A stretch of DNA of 64,000 bases from Mobilicoccus pelagius NBRC 104925 (GTDB taxonomy: Bacteria; Actinomycetota; Actinomycetes; Actinomycetales; Dermatophilaceae): contig NZ_BAFE01000001.1 in the NCBI RefSeq assembly GCF_000247995.1, positions 1 through 64,000 on the forward strand, given 5' to 3'. Positions 1 through 7,791 of this stretch are shown here, one piece after another (position 1 is the first letter of the stretch; the number at the start of each line of letters is the position of its first letter). Under the pieces are notes generated by a model, which was not told the DNA's origin, ran no database searches, and saw only the letters and a list, made by a program, of their open reading frames with translations. The position numbers were made by a program, and so were the translations under genes.

Positions 1-31
1 CGGTTCCGGTCGACCCTGTTCCAGGACGCGC

Positions 32-316
32 TCACGCGGCGTGACTACGACTGTCACCTATACCTGCATCAGTCCCTTCCTCTATGGGTGGGTGCACGAT
101 GTCCACCCTGGCCTCCATGGCTCGCCGGAGCGCCTCGTGCACGTCATCAACGAAAACCGAGATGTCTGGATTCTCGGGCGCTGATGCCTCGCGCGTCGTC
201 ACGCTCACCTGGTGACCTTCATCGTCTGTCAGCTCGCGATCACCGGCCCAGGACGCGTCGTGGGCTGGGGTGAAGGCGCGGACTTGGACCACGCGGTCGA
301 GCCCGGGAACGCGCCG
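32..316 (-). pseudogene. VOC-family (glyoxalase/bleomycin resistance) remnant
   Basis: The minus-strand frame reads through a stretch typical of the second half of a VOC domain: HQVSVTTREASAPENPDI followed by SVFVDDVHEALRRAMEARVD. After that point the usual closing motif (GVRRFFVRDPDG type) is missing and the frame runs into unrelated residues and a stop at 32-34, so the 3' end is frameshifted or replaced. No credible start codon or N-terminal half is seen; the frame stays open only because of antisense overlap with the gene to the right. It lies just downstream of, and on the same strand as, the CPBP protease gene. The family assignment rests on the VTTRE...ENPDI...VDDV pattern alone; the decay call is inference. 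Confidence 0.4.
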
Positions 317-348
317 GGCTTGTGCCGCCGGGCGGTGGACCTGATCGC

Positions 349-1332
349 TCAGACTTTCAGGCCTCGGGTGCTTAGGGCCAGGCCGGCCACGAGGAGCGCG
401 GCCACACCGATGATCCCCAGTGGGGTGTCGATGAACAGGTTCATGGCGGCGGGGGTCTGGGGGGTCGCGACGATGGCGAGCACGGTGCCGAACTGGGAGT
501 TCATCGTGCCGTGAGCGGCCGCTGCGGGTAGAGGGTTGCCGGCCGCCCTGTCGGTGAGGGCACCGAACAGCAGGGTCATCGCGATACACGGGAGTATGAA
601 CATCGCTACTGCGAGGTGTCGGGGCGCACCGGTGTAGTTGTGCCCGATGAGGACGATCGGCAAGTGCCACATCGCCCATATGACCCCGCCGGCGGCGGCA
701 GCCCGCAGCCGCCCGAGCGGCCGCAACGCTGGCCACAACCAGCCCCGCCACCCGATCTCCTCCCCCAGGGCGAGGACGCACGTCACGAGCAGACCGGCGA
801 CGGCCGTCAACGCGACGAGACCGACGGCCTGCGCCGGACCGACCGGTGAGCCTGACGCCGCCGACATCTGCTCCAGGACGATGCGCATCCACGTCCCGCC
901 GGTCAGGTCGCCCGGCACACCGCGCAGGATCATCGCGACCGCGGTCACGACGTGGACGGCCATCACCACCCCCACGGCCACCAGCGTCCACAGGAGTAGA
1001 GACCACCACCGACCTCGAAAGCGCAACCCCACCCGGGTCCGCCACGATGTCTTCTCCACCCCCTTGGCCAGGACCACCGAGGCGATCGCCGGGGTCCACA
1101 TGCCCGCGCCGATCACCAGCGAGTACGAGGGGTGCCGCACCCCGCCCGGCAGCACCCAGAACGGGGCCGCGAACAGTGCGAACAGCCCGTAGGAGATCAG
1201 CATGAACACACCGACCCGCCGCCAGGGCACTCGGTCGTACTCGACCCGGGAGTCCCCACGGGAGCCTTGATCCGGGCTGTCGACGTCGGCGTTCGGCGGT
1301 GCGGTCGCTGGTTCGTCCGGCAGCTGAGTCAT
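349..1332 (-). CDS. CPBP family intramembrane metalloprotease (CAAX/Abi type)
   Basis: This 327-residue protein has about eight hydrophobic segments and the three CPBP signatures: EEIGWRG (EExxxR), the HLPI histidine, and the late AHGTMN histidine/asparagine motif. Family members are membrane-embedded proteases that trim prenylated or leader peptides, or act in bacteriocin self-immunity; the substrate here is unknown. The N-terminal 45 residues are hydrophilic. The ATG at 1332 (MTQLPDEP) was preferred over upstream in-frame ATGs because a promoter with TTGGAT -35 and TAACGT -10 spaced by 17 nt ends 8 nt before it, giving a practically leaderless mRNA. It is divergent from an XRE regulator with a shared operator-like region, which suggests that the regulator controls it. 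Confidence 0.85.
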   Translation of the reverse strand: MTQLPDEPATAPPNADVDSPDQGSRGDSRVEYDRVPWRRVGVFMLISYGLFALFAAPFWVLPGGVRHPSYSLVIGAGMWTPAIASVVLAKGVEKTSWRTRVGLRFRGRWWSLLLWTLVAVGVVMAVHVVTAVAMILRGVPGDLTGGTWMRIVLEQMSAASGSPVGPAQAVGLVALTAVAGLLVTCVLALGEEIGWRGWLWPALRPLGRLRAAAAGGVIWAMWHLPIVLIGHNYTGAPRHLAVAMFILPCIAMTLLFGALTDRAAGNPLPAAAAHGTMNSQFGTVLAIVATPQTPAAMNLFIDTPLGIIGVAALLVAGLALSTRGLKV

Positions 1333-1340
1333 GTGTGGCA

Positions 1341-1369
1341 ACGTTAGCCCACATGTTGCTTTTATCCAA
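1341..1369 (-). promoter_or_regulatory. Promoter of the CPBP protease gene
   Basis: On the minus strand, TTGGAT (1364-1369) and TAACGT (1341-1346) are separated by exactly 17 nt. The -10 ends 8 nt before the ATG at 1332, so transcription should begin at or one base before the start codon. The -35 hexamer is one arm of the inverted repeat at 1364-1381. Confidence 0.6.
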
Positions 1370-1388
1370 CGGAAATTGGATTCAATCC
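1364..1388. promoter_or_regulatory. Candidate XRE operator: overlapping inverted repeats
   Basis: ATCCAA (1364-1369) and TTGGAT (1376-1381) form a perfect 6-bp inverted repeat with a 6-nt spacer. The right arm is reused in a second palindrome, GGATTCAATCC (1378-1388). The block covers the -35 of the leftward protease promoter and lies 12 nt upstream of the -35 of the rightward regulator promoter, the usual place for an autoregulated divergent operator. Confidence 0.5.
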
Positions 1389-1400
1389 GACAGATCGTCA

Positions 1401-1429
1401 TTGACATGCACTGCTGCTCTCCCTAAGTT
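1401..1429 (+). promoter_or_regulatory. Promoter of the XRE regulator operon
   Basis: A consensus TTGACA -35 (1401-1406), 17-nt spacer and TAAGTT -10 (1424-1429) stand 7 nt before the ATG at 1437. The predicted transcription start is the A of the start codon, so the mRNA is leaderless. Confidence 0.7.
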
Positions 1430-1436
1430 GTCGGCC

Positions 1437-1736
1437 ATGGCAGCGCGAGCACGGCGGGACGGAACCACTCGGCCGCTCCACAACCGAGTGCGCGTCCTGC
1501 GCGTCGAGGCGGGGATGTCGCGTGCGGAACTCGCTGCGCTCCTCGGCGTCAACCCGCAGACAGTCGGGGCACTGGAGCGCGGCGACCACTACCCGAGTCT
1601 GGATCTCGCGATGAGTGTCTGTGAGGTGTTCGACGTCCCGATCGAGGCGGCGTTCGCGCGTCGGCCGTTCGAATCGATCGCCGCCGGCTACCGGCGCGCC
1701 GGCGCTTCCGCCAATGGCGAGGAGGCACTGGCATGA
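1437..1736 (+). CDS. XRE-family helix-turn-helix regulator
   Basis: This 99-residue protein is almost entirely one HTH_3 domain (residues about 17-70): RVRVLRVEAGMSRAELAALL leads into GVNPQTVGALERGDHYPSLD, the classic Cro/cI-type recognition helix and following turn. Such small regulators usually bind an operator at their own promoter. The start at 1437 is fixed by the consensus promoter ending 7 nt upstream. Its last codons overlap the next gene by 4 nt (ATGA), so it is translationally coupled to the membrane protein. An inverted repeat in the divergent promoter region is a plausible binding site. Its ligand, if any, is unknown. Confidence 0.85.
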   Translation: MAARARRDGTTRPLHNRVRVLRVEAGMSRAELAALLGVNPQTVGALERGDHYPSLDLAMSVCEVFDVPIEAAFARRPFESIAAGYRRAGASANGEEALA

Positions 1737-2188
1737 GGGAGACCTCCCATCGCGCCCGCAGCCTGATGGTCGTCGCCGGAGGCGCGCTCGGCTGGTTCGT
1801 CTTCGTCATGGCGGTCATCACCGGCGAAGGCGCCTACGGCGGCCTCGGGCTGTTCGGGCTGATGACGTTAGCGGTCAGCTGGATCGCGGGCCGGGTCCTC
1901 ACGCGCGACGTCGCCGAGCGTCGAGCCGAGCAGGTCGACGAGTACGAGTTCGAGCGGCGCAGCGGCGTCCGCGACATCGGTTACATGGTGGCCCTCGGGG
2001 CACTGATCCTGGGGTTTGTGCTGCTCGTCGTGGCGTTGAACCTGGCCGACCGGGGCGTCGTCGGCCTGATGCGCCGGAGCCCGCACCTGGCGCTCGCGGG
2101 CTATCTCATCGCCGCTTCCCTGCCCACCTTCCTCTTGGTGTGGCGTACCAGCGACGACGAACACGAGACCCACGAAGGAGTTCTGTGA
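1733..2188 (+). CDS. Four-helix membrane protein of unknown function
   Basis: A 151-residue protein with four predicted membrane helices, arranged as two hairpins (roughly residues 12-33, 36-53, 82-102 and 117-137) separated by a charged loop rich in Glu and Arg (LTRDVAERRAEQVDEYEFER). The acidic/basic loop is predicted cytoplasmic. No catalytic motif was found. The ATG overlaps the regulator stop by 4 nt and its own stop shares a base with the GPP34 ATG (TGATG), so the three genes form a tightly coupled operon. Small membrane proteins encoded beside XRE regulators are common in actinobacteria, but no function is claimed here. Confidence 0.7.
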   Translation: MRETSHRARSLMVVAGGALGWFVFVMAVITGEGAYGGLGLFGLMTLAVSWIAGRVLTRDVAERRAEQVDEYEFERRSGVRDIGYMVALGALILGFVLLVVALNLADRGVVGLMRRSPHLALAGYLIAASLPTFLLVWRTSDDEHETHEGVL

Positions 2189-2823
2189 TGACGACACACC
2201 TGACGACCGGTGAGCTGACTCTCCCGGAGGCACTCATGGCGTTCCTCCACAACGACGAGGGGCAGGTGTACCAGTCGGCTCGACCGAAGCAACTCACCGC
2301 GGCCGCCGAGCTGGGCGAGATGCTCCTCCAGGGACAGGTGGGCGCCGCGGGCGACACGATCACCGTGGCCCCCGAGCCCGACGCTCCGACGCGTCCTTGG
2401 ATGACGGACGCCGTCGCCGACCTGGGCGATACCCCGGTGAAGATCGACACCTGGATCCGTCGCCGACGCGACTCGCTCACGATCCAGCAGGAAGCAGCAC
2501 AGGAGCAGGGCGTGCTGCACCATGATCGGGCGAAGCTCGCTGGCCTCGTCGGCTACGAGCGGCACATGGTCGACGACGCATTGCGGCAGAGCATCCTCGC
2601 TGAACTCGACGGGCCGGCGGCCCAGCAGGCGCCCCGGGTGGCCGCCTTGGCGAAACTGCTCACAACCCCCGCCCTGGCCAGGGTGCAGCGCTTCGACAAG
2701 AACCGCCAGGAGCGCCTCACGACACTGGCGAGCGCGGGCCACACACCCGTTCCCGGGCCACTGTTCACTGCCCTCGACTACGGCGTCGCCACGGCAATCG
2801 GCATCGGCATCCTGGGCAGCTGA
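2188..2823 (+). CDS. GPP34 (GOLPH3/VPS74-like) family protein
   Basis: The 211-residue sequence opens with GELTLPEALMAFLHNDEG and continues with LTAAAELGEMLLQGQV, matching the start of the GPP34 fold, whose eukaryotic members (GOLPH3, Vps74) bind phosphatidylinositol-4-phosphate and retain glycosyltransferases in the Golgi. Bacterial homologues are frequent in actinobacteria and have no settled role. Length agrees with the family (about 210-230 residues). A GGAG ribosome site lies 7 nt before the ATG, and translation is coupled to the upstream membrane protein by a one-base stop/start overlap. A role at the inner face of the membrane together with its neighbour is an inference from family and operon. 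Confidence 0.75.
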   Translation: MTTHLTTGELTLPEALMAFLHNDEGQVYQSARPKQLTAAAELGEMLLQGQVGAAGDTITVAPEPDAPTRPWMTDAVADLGDTPVKIDTWIRRRRDSLTIQQEAAQEQGVLHHDRAKLAGLVGYERHMVDDALRQSILAELDGPAAQQAPRVAALAKLLTTPALARVQRFDKNRQERLTTLASAGHTPVPGPLFTALDYGVATAIGIGILGS

Positions 2824-2926
2824 GGACCGGGCGCCGGCACTCGGACTCGACCGCCCGTACCAGTCGCCGTCAGACGTATGGACCGGACCAGTGCACGAGC
2901 AGACCTGAGACACGATCGGGTCGGGG

Positions 2927-3068
2927 TCAACCGGCCCCACCCTCGGCGGTGACCGCGCCTCGTGAGTTCACGGCCACTGAGGCGACCAGCATGACCAGTG
3001 CGACGACCAGCATTGAGGCGCCGATCCACGGGGATGCTGCGAGCAGTGCGCCTCCCACAGGAGTAGTT
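2927..3068 (-). pseudogene. C-terminal remnant of an MFS-type permease
   Basis: One minus-strand frame ending at the TGA of 2927-2929 reads PVGGALLAASPWIGASMLVV followed by a further hydrophobic run and a polar tail. This looks like the last one or two helices of a major facilitator transporter. Homology stops abruptly near 3068, where the IS256-type remnant begins, so the gene seems to have been truncated by that element. There is no start codon. The assignment is tentative because so little is left. Confidence 0.4.
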
Positions 3069-3091
3069 GTCAAGACCTGTGGTTCGGAGTG

Positions 3092-3330
3092 TCAGGCCGC
3101 GTGAGCGTCTTCTCCTGATCCGGGGTCGTCGGGTCGTTCGACCAGGACGCCTTTGTGGAAGGTGACGCCGTTTCGGACGCGGGCGACGAGGGGGGTGCGT
3201 TCACGACCCGCCACCGGGATTGGGCGGATTGGATGAGTTCGAACGCCATCGCGACGCCGGCGGCCCGGCTTCCGGGGCCCTTGGTGACCCGCCGCCGGAG
3301 ACGGACGGTGGCGAAGGTCGTGACCAACCT
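3092..3330 (-). pseudogene. IS256-family transposase C-terminal remnant
   Basis: The minus strand encodes the conserved tail of IS256-type mutator transposases in two frames: TFATVRLRRRVTKGPGSRAA through RWRVVNAP in one, then LVARVRNGVTFHKGVLVERP to the stop at 3092-3094 in another. A frameshift therefore separates them, and everything upstream of the FATVR block, including the DDE residues, is gone. The right limit is set where similarity fades. It sits between the permease remnant and the left inverted repeat of the ISL3 element, showing successive insertions and deletions. Confidence 0.6.
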
Positions 3331-3412
3331 CTCCTGCCCTGGTCGCAACGGCCCGCTTTCCAGGCGATGGTGCACCGGGTCTACACCGGGCGAGGACACG
3401 CAATGGATAACG

Positions 3413-3438
3413 GGCTCTTCCCAATCAAGGGTGTAGGT
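3413..3438 (+). repeat. Left terminal inverted repeat of the ISL3 element
   Basis: 26 bp beginning GGCTCTTCCCAATCAAGG. It matches the reverse complement of 4569-4594 at 24 positions. The transposase stop codon (3425-3427) lies inside this repeat. Confidence 0.8.
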
Positions 3439-4557
3439 GCTGTGTGAATCCGCCGGCTTCGAGGAGGCTGCGGGCGATGTAGTGGGTGAGGTTGCGGCAG
3501 CCCGATGTGATGCCGCGCAGGTGTTCCAGACGTCCGTTGATGGCCTCGGTGGGGCCGTTGCTCGTGCCGGGTGGGTCGAAGAACGCGAGCACGTCCTCGG
3601 CGCGTTTGTCCAGCGTCCGGCCCAGGCGGGCGATTTCGGCCAGCCCGGCCGGGACACCGCGAGCGAGGGAGTCGATCAGCGCGCTCATGGTGGCCCTCCC
3701 GACGGCGCGGTCGGGATCGCGATAGGCGGCGATCATCCGCCGGTACACACTCCAGGTGACCTCGACCGCGACGTGGCGTTCGTCGGCGAACACCTCCGCC
3801 AGGCGTGCCTTCTGAGGGTCGGTGAGCCGGTCGGCACCGGTGTGCAGAGTGCGTGGGGACGCGTACAGCGGGTCGCGGGCCCGGTCGCGGCGGCCGAAGA
3901 TGTCCTGCTGGGTGCGCTGGCGGCATTCGTCCAGGGCGTCAGCGGCCAGGTGGACCACGTGGAACGGGTCCATCACGGCGGTGACGTGCGGGATCTCCTC
4001 TACAGCGGCGGTCTTGAAGCCTGTGAAGCCGTCCATGGCGACGACCTCGACCTGGTCCCGCCGCGTCTTGTCGCGGCCGGCGAGCCAGGTCTTGAAGGCG
4101 GCCTTGGAACGCCCTTCGACCATGTCCAGCAGGCGCGCCGTCCCCGTGCCGTCACGGACCGGGGTGAGGTCGATGATGACGGTGACGTACCTGTCCCCGC
4201 GACGAGTGTGACGCCAGACGTGCTCGTCCACACCGAGCACCTTCACTCCGTCGAAACGGGTGTCATCGCTGATCACAGGCCTGCGTCCCTCGTCGAGGAC
4301 GGCGGTGTCGGCGGTGTCCCACGCGACCCCGAGCGCTTGAGTGATACGACTCATCGACAGGTGCGCGACCACGAGCCCTTCGAGTGCCCAGGCCAGCGCG
4401 GTCCGGGTCGGCTTGCCCCGTGGCGCGGCCGCGGACGTGGGGTCTTGACGCCACACGTGCCCGCACCCGATGCAGCGGTAGCGCCGTAGCCGTACCCGAG
4501 GTCGTTCAGACCGGTGAAGGTGGTCACATCAGGGGCCGTGAAGGTAGCGTCGAACAC
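3425..4557 (-). pseudogene. ISL3-family transposase with internal deletion and frameshift
   Basis: The main frame carries the ISL3 catalytic region: VKVLGVDEHVWRH (first Asp), VVAMDGFTGFK and VMDPFHVVHLA (second Asp), and the late TSNGPTEAINGRLEHLRG block with the catalytic Glu. The true N-terminus is in another frame, from a GTG at 4557: VFDATFTAPDVTTFTGLNDL. Between them the usual segment of about 50 residues, including the first CxxC of the zinc finger, is missing; the join is near 4480-4490, and only RYRCIGCGHVWRQD remains of that region. Full-length relatives have about 430 residues. The protein is therefore unlikely to act, although all three catalytic carboxylates survive. Confidence 0.75.
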
Positions 4558-4568
4558 GTCGAGGTCGG

Positions 4569-4594
4569 ACCCACACCCTTGATCGGGAAGAGCC
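4569..4594 (-). repeat. Right terminal inverted repeat of the ISL3 element
   Basis: 26 bp which, read on the minus strand, begin GGCTCTTCCCGATCAAGG. It pairs with 3413-3438 with two mismatches, and the transposase start codon lies 12 nt inside it. Confidence 0.8.
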
Positions 4595-4611
4595 ACATTC
4601 CCCCGCAAGCG

Positions 4612-4795
4612 GGAGGTGCCCCCACCGAGCACGCCACCGCGGGAGGCAAGCCGTACCTGTGTGCGGTCAAGGGCGTCGGTTCGGGGCGGATCGTGCCATG
4701 GGACGCGTCGGAGCGGCCGGTGACAACGCCGCGATGGGCATCCTTCTTTGCCCTACTCCAGAAGAACGTCCTGGACCGGAGACGCTCCGACTGCT
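4612..4795 (+). pseudogene. IS3-family transposase (orfB) remnant
   Basis: Two pieces of the IS3 integrase core are fused. The first frame reads TEHATAGGKPYLCAVKGVGS then GRIV, matching the DxTEH...LYLC(A/V)KDV block. It jumps directly to MGRVGAAGDNAAM in a second frame, and after a one-base insertion to SFFALLQKNVLDRRR in the first frame, matching the region with the DDE glutamate. About 100 residues between the pieces are deleted. The remnant starts just outside the ISL3 right repeat, and no element ends are recognisable. Confidence 0.6.
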
Positions 4796-5016
4796 CCTCG
4801 ACCTCCGACGCGGCCCTCTGGAGACCCGGGCGACGGGGAAGACCCGCATCTCGGGGGAGGACTCTGTGTAGGAAAAGCCACGCATAGTGCTCGAGTTGGC
4901 GTCGCTGGACAGCTTCCTCGCCACGCACGAGAAGGAACGTCTCTGCGCCCTGCGTCGATGCCCGGACCTGTCGACGTCGCGAGTGTGCGGAGATGGTGGG
5001 CCCGGCGCCCTCGATC

Positions 5017-6690
5017 TCACCGGGCCAGGGTCCGCCCCGCGGCTCGACCCGAGAAGAGGCATCCGCCGAGGAAGGTGCCTTCGAGGGCGTTGTAGCCGTG
5101 CACGCCGCCCCCGCCGAATCCTGCAACCTCGCCTGCCGCGTAGAGGCCGGGGATCGGGCGCCCCTCCGCGTCGAGCACCCGGGAGTCCAGGTCGGTCTGC
5201 AATCCGCCGAGGGTCTTGCGGGAGAGGATGTTGAGCCGGACGGCGATGAGGGGCCCGTGCGCGGGGTCGAGGATGCGGTGCGGGGCCGCCACCCGCACGC
5301 GTCGCTCCGTCCAGGCCCGTCGTGCGTTGTGGATGGCCATGACTTGCACGTCCTTGCTGAAGGGGTTGGTGATCTCGCGGTCCCTGGCCTGGATCTGACG
5401 GTCGAGGCCCGCCACTTCCAGGTGGGGGCCGCGCGAGAGTCGGTTCATGCCGTCGACGAGGGAATCGAGGTCGTCGGCGACGACGAAATCGATCCCGTTC
5501 CTCTTGAACGCCTCGATGGGGCCGGGCGCCCCCGAACTCAACCGGGTGCGTAGGAGCAGGCGCAGGTCGCGGCCCGTGATGTCGGGGTTCTGCTCCGAGC
5601 CCGAGAGTGCGAACTCCCGCTCGATGATCGTCTGCGTGAGCACGAACCACGAGTAGTCGTGTCCCGTGGCGAGGATCTGTGTCATGGCGCCGAGGGAGTC
5701 CGCGCCCGGTACACCGGACATCCCGGTGAGTCGCCGCCCCGTCGCGTCGAACCACATCGACGACGGACCGGGGAGGATCCGGATGCCGTGGTCGGGCCAG
5801 ATCGGGTCCCACCCGTGGATGCCCTCGGTGTAGGCCCACATGCGGTCGCGGTTGACGAGCCGCCCGCCGGCGCGTTCAGCGATAGCGAGCATGCGTCCGT
5901 CCACGTGCGCCGGCACCCCGGCGATGAGGTGGGTGGGCGCCGGGCCCACCCGCTCGGTCGGCCACGAGCGCCGCATGGCCTCACGGTCGTGGCCGATGCC
6001 GCCCGAGGTCACGACGACCGCCGGCGCGCGGTGGGTGAACCGCCTGACGACCTCCCGGGAGCTCGCCACCCCACGTGCCGCGTCGTCCTCGACGAGCACC
6101 TCGCCCTGCACTCCGACGACCGCCCCGCCCTCTGTCAGGAGCTCGTCGACCCGATGACGGAAGGCGAACCGCACGAGTCCGCGCTTCTCGGCGGCCAGAA
6201 CGGGCGTCGCGAACGCCTCGACGATGCCCGGCCCCGCACCCCACGTGAGGTGAAAGCGCGGCACCGAGTTACCGTGCCCGGTCGCGGATCCGTCGCCCCG
6301 CTCGGCCCATCCGACCACCGGCACGAGACGCACACCGACCCCCTGGAGGTAGTCGCGTTTGCCGCGGTGGGCCAACCGCACGTATGCCTCGGCCCACCGC
6401 GCCCCCCAGAGGTCCTCGTCCGAGAGCCTGTCGAACGCGGCCGATCCCGCCCAGTCCTGCACGGCGAGGTCGAGGGAGTCGCGGATGCCCGTGCGTCGCT
6501 GCTCCGGGCTGTCGACGAGGAACAACCCACCGAGCGACCAGAACGCCTGGCCGCCGAGGTTGTGCCTGTTCTCCTGATCGAGCACGAGTACTCGACGCCC
6601 CGCCTTGGTGAGCTCGTACGTCGCGACGAGCCCGGCGAGACCGGCTCCCACGACGACGACGTCGGGCGTGAACTCCTGCATGTCATCCAT
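5017..6690 (-). CDS. FAD-binding dehydrogenase (KstD/fumarate reductase-like)
   Basis: A 557-residue flavoprotein with an N-terminal Rossmann dinucleotide site (VVVVGAGLAGLVATYELTKA, about residues 11-30, followed by the acidic VLVLDQEN strand) and the C-terminal FAD motif GLYAAGEVAGFGGGGVHGYN. The overall plan matches the succinate dehydrogenase/3-ketosteroid delta1-dehydrogenase superfamily, which inserts or removes C=C bonds; the actual substrate cannot be told. Members of about this size are widespread in actinobacteria as 'FAD-binding dehydrogenase'. The ATG at 6690 is chosen because AGGGAG lies 5-6 nt upstream; the GTG at 6696 would overlap that ribosome site. No obvious partner genes adjoin it. 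Confidence 0.8.
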   Translation of the reverse strand: MDDMQEFTPDVVVVGAGLAGLVATYELTKAGRRVLVLDQENRHNLGGQAFWSLGGLFLVDSPEQRRTGIRDSLDLAVQDWAGSAAFDRLSDEDLWGARWAEAYVRLAHRGKRDYLQGVGVRLVPVVGWAERGDGSATGHGNSVPRFHLTWGAGPGIVEAFATPVLAAEKRGLVRFAFRHRVDELLTEGGAVVGVQGEVLVEDDAARGVASSREVVRRFTHRAPAVVVTSGGIGHDREAMRRSWPTERVGPAPTHLIAGVPAHVDGRMLAIAERAGGRLVNRDRMWAYTEGIHGWDPIWPDHGIRILPGPSSMWFDATGRRLTGMSGVPGADSLGAMTQILATGHDYSWFVLTQTIIEREFALSGSEQNPDITGRDLRLLLRTRLSSGAPGPIEAFKRNGIDFVVADDLDSLVDGMNRLSRGPHLEVAGLDRQIQARDREITNPFSKDVQVMAIHNARRAWTERRVRVAAPHRILDPAHGPLIAVRLNILSRKTLGGLQTDLDSRVLDAEGRPIPGLYAAGEVAGFGGGGVHGYNALEGTFLGGCLFSGRAAGRTLAR

Positions 6691-6938
6691 GCCCACTCCC
6701 TACCAGGTAAATGGTGACATTCCGCGCCGTTGCGCTCGTGCATCGCGCCGATCCGTCGGCCCGGGGAGGCCCGTGGAGAAGGCGCCTTCACACCGGCGAA
6801 AAGTGCGGCCGGACGTCTCGGGGTGGCCCGAGGCCCATCGCCGGGAGACGTCACAGATCCCGAGCTCGGCCCCTCGAGACGGGGCGGGAGGGAAGCCCTA
6901 GGGGTGTGGGAGCCCTGGCCTCCCTGCCACCTCGGCGG

Positions 6939-7640
6939 TCACCTCGGCACTCGACGGTGCCTTCGGTGGGGCCTGGTCGGTGCTCCAGGCGCGACCTCGA
7001 CGGGGATCTCCGCGGAGAGGGTCCAGCCTTCGCGGAGGGGGAGTTCGTCGCCGCTCCAGAAGCGGCCGGGGTCGTACCAGTTCGAGGGGCGGCCGGGTTC
7101 GAGGATGCCCATCTCCTCGTAGGCGACGGCGACGAGTTCGGCGCAGTAGGCGGCTGCGGCGGTGCCCGTGGGGTCCTCGTGGGGGAACTCGCTGCGCAGT
7201 CGCCGGACGACGGCCATCGACGCCGACCGTCCCCGCAGCCACCGCCACGCGAGCTGGGAGGTGCGGGGGAACGAGGCGCCGTCCCACCGCGCGATCGTGC
7301 GCAGCAGGGCGTCCTCCATGTTGCGGGCCGGGACGGGATCGAGCTGCCGCATCCACGCCTGCTGCCCGTACACCTCCGACCAGCGCCGCACCGCCGCCTC
7401 CAGGTCGTGGAGCTGGGCACCGCGATGGTTCGTTCCCGTCCACAGGTCGGTGAGGGAACGACCGAGTTCGGCGTGCCACATCATCGGCGGCAGGTCGTCG
7501 AGGACGACGGCCATCCCCACATGATTCACCGGCGCGTTCGTGAGGACCCGGATCGCCCGGTCGGCACGCGACTCCCCCCGGAAGAGCCACAGGTCACCCG
7601 TGCGGGCGTTGTCGAGCGCTTCGGCGAGGGTCGTCGTCAT
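6939..7640 (-). CDS. Permuted papain-fold (YiiX/C92-like) hydrolase
   Basis: This 233-residue protein opens with GDLWLFRGESRADRAIRVLT and NHVGMAVVLDD, the pattern of the permuted NlpC/P60 fold in which the catalytic His precedes the Cys. The likely nucleophile is in AAAYCAELVAVAYEEMGIL, near residue 168. Relatives cleave amide or ester bonds in lipids or peptidoglycan. No signal peptide is seen, so it may act in the cytoplasm. The ATG at 7640 is preceded by GGAGG unusually close (1-2 nt), so the start is a little uncertain. It is divergent from a CPBP protease gene. The last 20 residues are basic and low in complexity. Confidence 0.65.
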   Translation of the reverse strand: MTTTLAEALDNARTGDLWLFRGESRADRAIRVLTNAPVNHVGMAVVLDDLPPMMWHAELGRSLTDLWTGTNHRGAQLHDLEAAVRRWSEVYGQQAWMRQLDPVPARNMEDALLRTIARWDGASFPRTSQLAWRWLRGRSASMAVVRRLRSEFPHEDPTGTAAAAYCAELVAVAYEEMGILEPGRPSNWYDPGRFWSGDELPLREGWTLSAEIPVEVAPGAPTRPHRRHRRVPR

Positions 7641-7791
7641 ACCTCCAGTGCATCACGAGCGTCGCCCAGTGGGGCGCCCGCTCTCGACCGGTGCAGCACC
7701 GACCGGGGTCGACGCCTGCGGAAGCAGGAGAATCGACGCCGTTCGCACCCCCTACGTGACTCCCCTCTGGGCCCCGCCGTTGAACAGACCC

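Larger units (their letters stand above)
3413..4594. mobile_element. ISL3-family insertion sequence, transposase inactivated
   Basis: A 1.18-kb element bounded by 26-bp terminal inverted repeats starting GGCTCTTCCC on each side; the arms differ at two positions only. Inside is a single ISL3-type DDE transposase gene on the minus strand, carrying an internal deletion. ISL3 elements normally duplicate 8 bp of target, but the flanks (GGATAACG on the left, ACATTCCC on the right) do not match, so the element has no visible target duplication and the surroundings were probably rearranged after insertion. Confidence 0.8.

Noticed and set aside
3405-4602. Target site duplication around the ISL3 element
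   Set aside because: The 8 bp on each side (GGATAACG and ACATTCCC) differ.
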